A program made the position numbers and the translations under genes. This document shows, one piece after another, positions 53,488-61,250 of a stretch of DNA of 64,000 bases (its first letter is position 1; every line of letters begins with the position of its first letter). Under the pieces are notes generated by a model. That model searched no databases. It had not been told where the DNA came from and was given only the letters and a program-made list of their open reading frames with translations. Origin of the DNA: Armatimonadota bacterium (GTDB taxonomy: Bacteria; Armatimonadota; Fimbriimonadia; Fimbriimonadales; Fimbriimonadaceae); the NCBI GenBank assembly GCA_020161505.1, contig JAIUNY010000014.1, positions 1-64,000 on the forward strand, given 5' to 3'.

Positions 53488-53603
53488 TCTCCCCTCCAGA
53501 CGCTTCCAAGTGAGAGCGGGTAGCACGAAAACGCAAAGGTTTTCCACCAAACCGCGAGAGGGTGCGAGATTAAGAGAACGCTCTTTTCTGTACGCATATT
53601 TAC

Positions 53604-53626
53604 ATTGCAAATATTCTTCTTGCAAT
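53604..53626. promoter_or_regulatory. Inverted repeat ATTGCAA-N9-TTGCAAT between scpA and the histidine kinase
   Basis: Two perfect 7-base half sites separated by 9 bases have their centres 16 bases apart, about 1.5 helical turns. They lie in an AT-rich stretch between two divergent genes, an expected place for a shared operator. Confidence 0.45.
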
Positions 53627-53692
53627 TCATCATCGTCTTTTGTATGCTGAGGGCGGGGTGATCTCGCTCGATACGAGCGAATCGACGCGAGC

Positions 53693-55969
53693 ATGTCTGC
53701 GCAACAAACGGATCCATACGAGGGAGGGCGTTCGCTGCAGGAGCGACTGGATCGCGCTGTCGTGTCCATGAGCCTTCCCAATCAGCTCTATCGAGGCAGT
53801 GGAGATTTCGGCGACATCGTCCTCGAGGTCGACTATCGACCCTTCGCTGATTGGCTCCGTCAGAGCGGCGAAGCCCAAACCCGCGAAAAGGCCGAAACCT
53901 ACATCGCCCAACATGCGCAGGAAGCCGTCGCCGCACTCGGGAAATGCCGCGTCCTCAGACTCAACGATGTCGCCTACGAGGCCTTCGGTCTCTCGCCTGA
54001 TAAGCCGCTGCCCCTGTACGAGCACATTCTCTCGTGCGCAGTGGACTATCGGAGCCAAGCCCAAATCCAGCGACTTGCCGACTTCCTTGGACTCTTCCTT
54101 TCCCGGGATCGCACCTGGACTCATTCTCGTGAGCCGATCAATCCGGCCCAGAAACTCCCCAACATTGTTTCATCGGAAGTCCTCATCGTCGAGAGAGACG
54201 GATTTCTTCCGCTGAGAGGGGTCGTCGTAGGGATCAGTCAGCAAACCGTCGAGGAGATCGCCACCACCCTGACCGCTCTCGATCTGCGTTACCAGAACAT
54301 CTTTGATTCCTCCCCCATCATGCTCCGAGAAGAGAGCATGCTCGAAGTGTGGGATTATTACGATCAGCTGGAGCGCGAACACGGAGTCCCCGCTGAAGAA
54401 GTTCTCGCGCAGCACCCCGAGCTCTTCCACGAAGCAGCCAAGCTCGTCCGCAGACTCCGAACGAATCAATCGGACTACGACTTCCACAAAACCACATCCG
54501 GTGCCGAAATTGTTCGCCGAGCCATGACCCTGCGTGGCACCCAGGTCGCGGATCGCTTGCGCGCGACGAGTGCGGCATTTCGTGAAGGAAAGGGAAGCGG
54601 CCCCTATGTCGGACTGACCCTCTCGGGCGATGGCGACTTGGCCTGGCTGCTTATCACCATCACGCCCTCCCAAAAGGGGGTCACTCGGCCGCCATCCTTC
54701 CTCACCGCGCAGGTTGATGTCACCCAGATGGTGCTGATCGAGGAGACCGAAAAGGCCATTGCCACTGTCTTCTCCGAGGGGGCCCCCTCGCCGGAAGGAG
54801 TGCTGCGCGCGATGCTCCATGTCCTCGGCGGCGAAGAGGTCATGTGGCGCCGATGTCGGGATGGTCGGTGCCTCGATCTCAGAGTTGGGCTCGGAATCCC
54901 CCTCTCCGAGAACGCCACGATCGACCACCCCATGGTTGAGCTGGAAGAGAGCGTCGTCGTGCGACGTTCAGGGGATGTCACGCTTCTCCAGGGCACCGAT
55001 TTCTTCTCGCAATTCCCAGAAAAAGCTGTCGCCCTGAGCTGTGTCCCCGCTGGCCCTGACGAGTGCGCCGCGCTCTGCGTCCGGTTCAGCAAACATCCGT
55101 GGCGAGCCAAAGACCTCGAAACGGTGTGGCTGATCTTCGCCCAAGCCCTTAATTCCGCGCTCCGGATGCAGCAGACCGAACTCGACCGAGCCGCCCACAA
55201 CCAGATCCTCGAAGAGTTGGTGGCCCAGCGCACCTCAGAACTCGAAGAGCTGTATCGCGGCTTGGAGTCGTTCAGCTACTCGGTGAGCCACGACCTTCGC
55301 GCTCCGATCCGGCATGTCTCGTTCAGGATTCAGGAAATTCTCGATCGCGAAGGCGGACTCACCGATGAGAGCATCGAGCAGCTCAATGAGATCCAAGACT
55401 TCAACCGGCGCATGACCCACCTCATCAGCGACCTGCTGAGATTCTCGCAGATCTCCCGCGTCGCCTTGCATCACTCGGTGGTCAATCTCGATCAGCTTGT
55501 GGCTGGCATCATCCGGCGGCAGTTGAAGCCCAACCGAGACGTGCGCTTCGACGTTGAGCCGCTCGGAACCATCGTGGCCGACGTCCGACTGGTCGAGATC
55601 GTCCTCACGAACCTCATCGACAACGCCGTGAAGTATTCTTCCCGCCAGGCGGCCCCCGTTGTGGCCATCCGGCAAGAGATCCATCAGGGGCAACCGTGGA
55701 TCGTGGTGCAAGACAACGGAATCGGCTTCCACGCCGACAACCTCTGGCCTTTTGAGCCCTTCCGCCGACTGGAAGGCACCCAGGATATCCCTGGCTCGGG
55801 TGTTGGCCTTTCTCTCGCCCACCGAATTGTGGAGCGCCACCATGGCGAAATCGAAGCGCGAAGCGAACCGGGACTCGGGGCAACTTTCCGGTGCCACTTC
55901 GGGCAACATGAACCGGGATCGCAAGAGGAAGCTTTTGGAGGCGACGGCCGGATTCGAACCGGCGGATGA
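53693..55969 (+). CDS. Sensor histidine kinase with an uncharacterised N-terminal sensor region
   Basis: The C-terminal 230 residues are a complete kinase: the HisKA helix with phospho-His in SYSVSHDLRAPIRH (about residue 530), the N box LTNLIDNAVKYSSR, G1 VVQDNGIGFHADNLW, and G2 GSGVGLSLAHRIVE. The preceding coiled coil (LVAQRTSELEELYRGLESF) resembles phytochrome-type kinases. The first 500 residues contain no classical PAS or membrane segment that I recognise; part may be GAF-like. The last 10 codons run antisense into tRNA-Cys, so the true C-terminus may be functionally loose. Confidence 0.85.
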   Translation: MSAQQTDPYEGGRSLQERLDRAVVSMSLPNQLYRGSGDFGDIVLEVDYRPFADWLRQSGEAQTREKAETYIAQHAQEAVAALGKCRVLRLNDVAYEAFGLSPDKPLPLYEHILSCAVDYRSQAQIQRLADFLGLFLSRDRTWTHSREPINPAQKLPNIVSSEVLIVERDGFLPLRGVVVGISQQTVEEIATTLTALDLRYQNIFDSSPIMLREESMLEVWDYYDQLEREHGVPAEEVLAQHPELFHEAAKLVRRLRTNQSDYDFHKTTSGAEIVRRAMTLRGTQVADRLRATSAAFREGKGSGPYVGLTLSGDGDLAWLLITITPSQKGVTRPPSFLTAQVDVTQMVLIEETEKAIATVFSEGAPSPEGVLRAMLHVLGGEEVMWRRCRDGRCLDLRVGLGIPLSENATIDHPMVELEESVVVRRSGDVTLLQGTDFFSQFPEKAVALSCVPAGPDECAALCVRFSKHPWRAKDLETVWLIFAQALNSALRMQQTELDRAAHNQILEELVAQRTSELEELYRGLESFSYSVSHDLRAPIRHVSFRIQEILDREGGLTDESIEQLNEIQDFNRRMTHLISDLLRFSQISRVALHHSVVNLDQLVAGIIRRQLKPNRDVRFDVEPLGTIVADVRLVEIVLTNLIDNAVKYSSRQAAPVVAIRQEIHQGQPWIVVQDNGIGFHADNLWPFEPFRRLEGTQDIPGSGVGLSLAHRIVERHHGEIEARSEPGLGATFRCHFGQHEPGSQEEAFGGDGRIRTGG

Positions 55970-56011
55970 GGGATTTGCAGTCCCTTCCCTTAACCACTTG
56001 GGCACGTCGCC
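55936..56011 (-). tRNA. tRNA-Cys (anticodon GCA)
   Basis: Read on the minus strand, acceptor GGCGACG pairs with CGTCGCC, the anticodon loop is CTGCAAA with anticodon GCA, the T loop is TTCGAAT, the discriminator base is T, and CCA is encoded. Its 3' half overlaps the histidine kinase gene on the opposite strand by 34 bases. Confidence 0.97.
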
Positions 56012-56128
56012 TCGGGACTCAGAAGATTACCACTCCTGAGGCCAGGCCCGCCCCGAAGTCCTGATCTCATCGGGCCGATTGGATACCTGACACCGATCAA
56101 TCTGCGCCGTCTGCGTAGAATAGTCAGC

Positions 56129-56584
56129 ATGGCAAAGATGCACGAGTATCCGGTTTCTGTTCAGTGGCAAGGTGGCCGCACGGGCAATGGCAGTGTGAGC
56201 GCACAGCGCAGCGGAGTCACCGCTCCGCTCAGCGTCCCCGACGAATTCGGTGGCCCCGGTGAAGGAACCAACCCCGAAGAGATGCTCGCCAAGGCCGTGA
56301 CGGGATGCTATTCCATCACCTTCGGCATCGTGGCGGAAGCCCGACGCCTCCCGTTCCTCGGAATCGAAACCAAGGCCGTGGGTGAGGTCGAAGAAAACGG
56401 CCCGCAGTTCACTTACAAGAAGATCACCCTTCGCCCGACGATTCGCCTCGCCGCCGACGCCACCGACGACCAAGTCGCTCTCGCTGACCAGATGGCGCAC
56501 AAGGCGGATTCCTACTGCATCATCACCAACGCCCTGCGCGGCAAGGTCGAAATCGAGATCGAGCCCACCATCGTTCGCGGCTAA
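56129..56584 (+). CDS. OsmC family peroxiredoxin
   Basis: The 151-residue protein follows the OsmC fold: GTNPEEMLAKAVTGCYSITFGIVAEA holds the first redox Cys, and ADSYCIITNALRGKVEIEIEP holds the second. OsmC-type enzymes reduce organic hydroperoxides. TAGAAT lies 7 bases before the ATG, pointing to a leaderless message. tpiA follows 34 bases later with its own -10-like element. Confidence 0.92.
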   Translation: MAKMHEYPVSVQWQGGRTGNGSVSAQRSGVTAPLSVPDEFGGPGEGTNPEEMLAKAVTGCYSITFGIVAEARRLPFLGIETKAVGEVEENGPQFTYKKITLRPTIRLAADATDDQVALADQMAHKADSYCIITNALRGKVEIEIEPTIVRG

Positions 56585-56618
56585 CCGAATCGACCCATTT
56601 TCCGGCTAAACTCCGGTC

Positions 56619-57425
56619 ATGCGCAGCAAGCTCGTGGCCGGAAACTGGAAGATGAACAAGACCTCGGCGGAAGGGGAAGCCCTTGTCGAGCAGTTTTTGG
56701 ATGCGATGAACGATCACGTTCCCATCGACGTGATCGTGATCCCTCCCTATCTCTCCATCCCCCGCATCGCCGAGATCTGCCGCCGCGCCCCCGTCAAGCT
56801 CGGCGCCCAAGATGTGTTTTGGATGGACGAAGGCGCGTTCACCAGCCGCGTGAGCGCGAAGCAACTCCACGAATTCTGCGCCGACTACTGCTTGGTCGGT
56901 CACAGCGAAACCCGAGGCAAGTTCGGTCAACTTGAAGTGCCCGAGACCACGGTGGGATACTTCGCCGAAACCGATGAGACGATCAACCTCAAGATCAAAA
57001 AGTTGATGTTCTACGGCATCAAGCCGATCCTCTGCGTGGGTGAAACTCTTGCCGAGCGCGAAGCGGGGAAGACCGATGAGGTCATCGCCAGCCAAATACG
57101 CGGTGCCCTCGATGGATTGGAGGCCGCAGAACTCTACGAACTCATCGTCGCGTACGAACCGGTGTGGGCGATTGGCACCGGCGTCACCTGCGATACCCCG
57201 GAAGCCCAACGGGTCTGCTCTCAAGTGCGGTTGGTGCTCGCTGAAGTTGCGGATGCGGATGTGGCCTCGAATGCAAGGATTCTGTATGGCGGATCGGTCA
57301 AGCCAGGTAACGCACTGGAACTCTTCAGCCAACCTGACATCGACGGCGGCCTCGTCGGAGGTGCCTCCCTTGATCCGAAAGGCTTCGCCGACATCGTCCG
57401 CTCCGCGATCCAAGCCGGCGGGTGA
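56619..57425 (+). CDS. tpiA: Triosephosphate isomerase
   Basis: TpiA interconverts DHAP and glyceraldehyde 3-phosphate. Catalytic Lys is in AGNWKMNK, His in LVGHSET, and Glu in VAYEPVWAIGTG. LYGGSVKPGN and GGLVGGASLDP are also standard. Right after GHSETRGKFG there is an insertion of about 10 residues (QLEVPETTVG) before ETDE, where other TIMs have GHSERR-x-x-FGETDE directly. TAAACT lies 6 bases before the ATG. At 268 residues the protein is slightly longer than usual. Confidence 0.95.
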   Translation: MRSKLVAGNWKMNKTSAEGEALVEQFLDAMNDHVPIDVIVIPPYLSIPRIAEICRRAPVKLGAQDVFWMDEGAFTSRVSAKQLHEFCADYCLVGHSETRGKFGQLEVPETTVGYFAETDETINLKIKKLMFYGIKPILCVGETLAEREAGKTDEVIASQIRGALDGLEAAELYELIVAYEPVWAIGTGVTCDTPEAQRVCSQVRLVLAEVADADVASNARILYGGSVKPGNALELFSQPDIDGGLVGGASLDPKGFADIVRSAIQAGG

Positions 57426-57470
57426 GCGTGCGCCGCTTCTCAAGGCTGTGAGGCCCCCCCAGTTTTGGTG

Positions 57471-57810
57471 CCCCGACCCTTCGGGGTCGGGATACCACCG
57501 AGTGACAATCGACGTCCTCCCCAAAATCTTCGATTTGGGGGAGGATGCCCCGAAGGGGCAGGAGGGGGTTCCGTACTCGGCGGGGCGGTAGCCCAGTCGA
57601 GCCCGCTTGCCACCTGTTTTGACTCGGGCCTTTGGCCCGGCGAATCCTCGAAGAGGATTCGGATTTCCCCCACCCGCCCTTCAGGCACCCTCCCCCGATG
57701 GGAATCGGTGGAGGGCGAGTCCAAAGGTCGTCCGCAAGTTTGGAAGTGAGTTCTCCCGAAGAGCCCCCCTATGAGAACACATTCCGGGTGCCCCGACCCT
57801 TCAGGGTCGG
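57471..57810. repeat. Cluster of short palindromes with TTCG/GAAG-type loops
   Basis: The 434-base gap after tpiA holds at least six hairpins: CCCCGACCCTTCGGGGTCGG (57471-57490), a 29-base CCTCCCC...GGGGGAGG unit (57516-57544), GCCCCGAAGGGGC (57547-57559), CGGGCCTTTGGCCCG (57625-57639), a 21-base CGAATCCTC...GAGGATTCG unit (57641-57661), and a near copy of the first at 57791-57810. The first and last differ at one base. No gene is visible. Such clusters resemble REP/BIME elements. Confidence 0.65.
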
Positions 57811-57859
57811 GATTGCCGCCCCCTCGAACAGACACGCCGAATGGCCAAAAACCCCGGCG

Positions 57860-58549
57860 TCACACTCCCGACACCCCGCCAATCATCTCCGCGCAAAACG
57901 TCAGCAGCAACACCCGCGAAGCCCCCGCTTCCCGCAGAGCCAGAGCGCAGGCGGTTGCTGTCCCCCCGCTTGTCACCACATCGTCGATCAGCAGAATCCG
58001 CCTCCCATTAACCGCCTCGATCGCCCGAAACGCACCGAGGAGATTCTGCGTTCGCTCCTCCCGATTCTTGCCAACCTGCGGTTGCGTATACCGAATCCGG
58101 AGCAAGCCGCCTTGCGCGGATCCCGCATCCAACCCTTCCGCAAGCAGAGCCGCCTGATTGAATCCCCGCTCCTGCTCCCGGGCCCAACTGATCGGAACCG
58201 GAACCACCAAGTCGTACCGATCTTGCAAGTGAGCCGCCGCATATTCCGCCACAAGCTCCGCCATGGGAGCTCCGAGGCTCGTCACCCGCTCATATTTTAG
58301 CCGCCGAACCGCCTGTCCGGCCCGATCTTCATAGTAAAAAACCGCGTGCGATTCGTCCACCCCCGGTGGGGCCGCCAAAGTGCCACGCGGACATGACCGG
58401 AACTTCGCTCGGCAAGTCTCGCAGATCGCGGGCGCGCCTATTCGCCCGCAAAGCCCGCACTTGCTGGGATACAAGGCATCGAGAAGTGTCCCAGAAGCAG
58501 CACCAACGATCTGCTTCCACCACGATTCACCCCGGATCCCCGACGACAC
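57860..58549 (-). CDS. comF: ComF family phosphoribosyltransferase-like protein
   Basis: ComF-type proteins have an N-terminal zinc ribbon (CGLCGRIG with CETC) and a PRPP-binding motif, here ILLIDDVVTSGGTATAC. VVPVPISWAREQERGFNQAALLAEGL and NREERTQNL are also family segments. Some relatives help DNA uptake; the activity is uncertain. I placed the start at the GTG 58549 to avoid overlap with the divergent MFS gene; a GTG at 58570 is possible. Confidence 0.85.
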   Translation of the reverse strand: MSSGIRGESWWKQIVGAASGTLLDALYPSKCGLCGRIGAPAICETCRAKFRSCPRGTLAAPPGVDESHAVFYYEDRAGQAVRRLKYERVTSLGAPMAELVAEYAAAHLQDRYDLVVPVPISWAREQERGFNQAALLAEGLDAGSAQGGLLRIRYTQPQVGKNREERTQNLLGAFRAIEAVNGRRILLIDDVVTSGGTATACALALREAGASRVLLLTFCAEMIGGVSGV

Positions 58550-58593
58550 GATCCGAGTATGCGCGATCACCCCGGGCAATCGTGCCAAACTGA

Positions 58594-59856
58594 ATGCACA
58601 TGTCCGACACAGCACCCCAAGGATATCGCCACACGTTGGGGTGGAATCTCGGATTTTCCAGCTACTGGTTTGCCACCAGTTACAAGTGGTTCATCCTGCT
58701 CTTCATCCTCCTTCCGAGCATGGTGGACGACATGGTGGAGGGCGGCACCAAGAACACGGCTTGGGGGCTCGTGCTCGGAACGGGGGCGGTGTGGGCGCTT
58801 ATCGGGCCTGCAATCTTTGGTCGCCTCAGCGAAACCCTGGGCAGACGATGGCGATCGACTGCGCCTTGGCTCCTCCTCGGCTCCGCGATGACCTGCATCG
58901 CCCTCTTCACCATTCACTCGGCGGATGTCTTGTGGGTGCTGGCGGTCGGCTACTTCCTGCTCCAATTCGGCGACGATCTCGGCACTGGCCCGTATGCCGG
59001 AATGGTTGCCTCCAACGTTCCGGAAGAGCATCGGGGATATGCGAGCTCGATCCTCGGAGCGTGCAAGCTGGCCGGGCAAATCGGCTCGGCGGTCGCCGCC
59101 GTGTTGCTCAAACGCCCAGAACTAATTCTTCTCGGCATTGCCCTGGTGAACGTGATCGCTGCGTTTTCTACGAGCCTCACCATTCGATCTATCCCCCCTC
59201 GCCCGGAGCCAGGCGAGCGCAAGGGGTTCTGGCAGGAATACATCGAGCCATTCGGCGACCACGATTTCCGCATCGTCTGGCTGAACCGCGTGATCGTGAG
59301 CTTCGCGTTCGCCTGCGTGAGTGCCTACACTCTCAACTTCCTCAAGGACATGTTCACCGAGTACCGAATCTTCGGACTCAACCTCGGCTCGGCGGACAAT
59401 GCCGCGATTGCCCTGGCCCTCACGATCTCCTTCGCCGGGATACTCGGGTCAATCTTCAGTGCCAGGGTCAGCGACAAAATTGGCCGCAAGCCACTCTTGG
59501 TGAGATCGGGAATCATTGTCGCCTGCGCTCTCATTCCCATCGGATTTCTCCCCAATCTCACGGCAATCTTCTTTTGTGTGCTGTTGTTCGGCATAGGTAA
59601 CGGCATCTACGCCGCCGCCGACTGGGCGCTTGTCAGCGATATCCTGCCCCAAGGCGAAAAAGCCGCGACTGAAATGGGGGCCTGGCAGAGCAGCGAAACC
59701 GCCGTTCAAATCCCGGCGGGAATCCTCATGGGACTGCTCATCGACACTCTGAACCGATTGCATTTCGGCGCGGGGTACCAGGCGATGATCGCCATTGCCG
59801 GAACCTTGTTCTTCGGCTCGATTTTCCTGGTCAAGCACATTCGGGGCGGTCACTAA
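58594..59856 (+). CDS. Major facilitator superfamily transporter
   Basis: The 420-residue protein has 12 hydrophobic segments and two MFS loops: GRLSETLGRRWRS after helix 2 (the G-x-x-x-D/E-x-x-G-R-R motif) and ARVSDKIGRKPLL in the second half. AYTLNFLKDMF and the central cytosolic loop FWQEYIEPFGDHDFR lie between. It resembles sugar/cation-type MFS carriers, but the substrate cannot be told. It is alone in its direction and divergent from comF. Confidence 0.87.
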   Translation: MHMSDTAPQGYRHTLGWNLGFSSYWFATSYKWFILLFILLPSMVDDMVEGGTKNTAWGLVLGTGAVWALIGPAIFGRLSETLGRRWRSTAPWLLLGSAMTCIALFTIHSADVLWVLAVGYFLLQFGDDLGTGPYAGMVASNVPEEHRGYASSILGACKLAGQIGSAVAAVLLKRPELILLGIALVNVIAAFSTSLTIRSIPPRPEPGERKGFWQEYIEPFGDHDFRIVWLNRVIVSFAFACVSAYTLNFLKDMFTEYRIFGLNLGSADNAAIALALTISFAGILGSIFSARVSDKIGRKPLLVRSGIIVACALIPIGFLPNLTAIFFCVLLFGIGNGIYAAADWALVSDILPQGEKAATEMGAWQSSETAVQIPAGILMGLLIDTLNRLHFGAGYQAMIAIAGTLFFGSIFLVKHIRGGH

Positions 59857-59877
59857 GCCGCTTGAATGGCGACCCGA

Positions 59878-61002
59878 TCATTCGGGCGAGAGTTGAATCG
59901 CGACCTCACTGCAGAAGTGCCGACCCTCTTCGGTAAGTCCCATCCGGGAGCCCTCTTCCCAAATCCAGCCTCGCTCACGGACTTTCTTGAGACCCGCCGG
60001 ATCGAAAGTGAGCCCAGTCGTTTCCATCCCCGAGTTCAGCCGCAGGCCGAGCATAAGCCGCTCGAATGCCTGATCTTCCGCGCTGAGGACATCCGATTCG
60101 CACGCCAGATTCGTCCCCGATTCCACCGCTTCGCAGTAGCCGAGAGGGTGCTTGAGGTTGGTCGAGCGAATCCGTTGCCCGTCCACAACTCGGCACCCCA
60201 CCGCTCCCGGGCCGAAGGCCAAGTAGTCCTCGGCCCGCCAGTAACAAAGATTGTGCTGACTCTCGTGCCCTGGCTTGGCGAAATTGCTGATCTCATACTG
60301 GGCCAGACCTTTCCCTGCACATTTCGTCACCGCCATTTCGTACATCGCGACCTGCGTCGTGTCATCGGGAAGATCGAGCATCCCCCTCAAATGCAGGCGA
60401 TAGTAGCGCGTGTTCGGCTCAATCGTGAGGCAATAGAGGCTCAAATGGTCGGTTTTCAGCCCGAGTGCGAGGTCAAGATTCGTCTCCCACGCCTTCAGGC
60501 TTTGGCCGGGGAGAGCAAACATCAAATCGATGTTGATGCTTCCAAACCCCGCCTTCCGAGCCGCACTCACCGCTTGCGCGACATGGCTCGCCTCATGAAC
60601 CCGGCCCAGCCTGAGCAGATCGCTCGAATCAAAGCTCTGTGCGCCCAGACTGACCCGGTTGAACCCCGCCGCAACCATCGCATCGAACTTCGGCATGTCC
60701 ACCGTGCCAGGGTTCGCCTCGCTCGTGATCTCGGCGCCAGGAATCGGAGGATGGGTTTCCAGCACGGCTCGGAGTAACCCCGTGAGCTGATCTCCGGAGA
60801 GAAAAGTGGGCGTTCCCCCACCAAAGAAAATCGTCTTGGCGGGACGACCGGCTTCCGGAGACTGCCGGATTTCGGTCTCAATCGCCCGCACGGTTCGGTC
60901 GATGATCTCGCCCGTCATGGCGTAGCTATTGAAGTCGCAGTATCCGCACTTGCTCGGACAAAACGGCGTGTGGATGTAGACCGCAATCGGTTCGCCGCTC
61001 AT
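59878..61002 (-). CDS. hemW: HemW-like radical SAM haem chaperone
   Basis: The cluster motif C-x3-C-x2-C is in FCPSKCGYCDF at residues 14-24. The radical SAM glycine-rich GGGTPTFL, NPGTV, and GAQSFD follow. The C-terminal HemW domain starts near ISNFAKPGHESQHNLCYWRAEDYLAFGPGA. HemW binds haem and is related to coproporphyrinogen dehydrogenase HemN, but a second Cys in the cluster region typical of true HemN is absent. The 374-residue length fits HemW. Confidence 0.93.
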   Translation of the reverse strand: MSGEPIAVYIHTPFCPSKCGYCDFNSYAMTGEIIDRTVRAIETEIRQSPEAGRPAKTIFFGGGTPTFLSGDQLTGLLRAVLETHPPIPGAEITSEANPGTVDMPKFDAMVAAGFNRVSLGAQSFDSSDLLRLGRVHEASHVAQAVSAARKAGFGSINIDLMFALPGQSLKAWETNLDLALGLKTDHLSLYCLTIEPNTRYYRLHLRGMLDLPDDTTQVAMYEMAVTKCAGKGLAQYEISNFAKPGHESQHNLCYWRAEDYLAFGPGAVGCRVVDGQRIRSTNLKHPLGYCEAVESGTNLACESDVLSAEDQAFERLMLGLRLNSGMETTGLTFDPAGLKKVRERGWIWEEGSRMGLTEEGRHFCSEVAIQLSPE

Positions 61003-61137
61003 GGTTGAATCAAGCTACCCGGTTACGCCCTCCAGCGAAAGGTCAATCCCGACAACCTAGTCCCGAGACGTGAGCCCGGAAATGAGCCCCAACACCGTCC
61101 CTGCGATCACCGGTACCACCGGCGATTGACATGAGAT

Positions 61138-61248
61138 TCAGCCAGACTTCATCGCGGCCATCACGAGATGATAGCCATATCCCGCGCCCGCGCCGATCAC
61201 CGTCGTGATCACCGTGCGCCGGATCAGAGCGAGAGTTTCTTTCTTCAT
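61138..61248 (-). CDS. Small membrane peptide (36 aa)
   Basis: MKKETLALIRRTVITT is followed by VIGAGAGYGYHLVMAAMKSG: one glycine-rich transmembrane helix. The Shine-Dalgarno sequence GGAGG lies at the end of the upstream gene and its ATG follows the stop at two bases, so it is translationally coupled to the membrane protein gene. Function unknown. Confidence 0.55.
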   Translation of the reverse strand: MKKETLALIRRTVITTVIGAGAGYGYHLVMAAMKSG

Positions 61249-61250
61249 CG

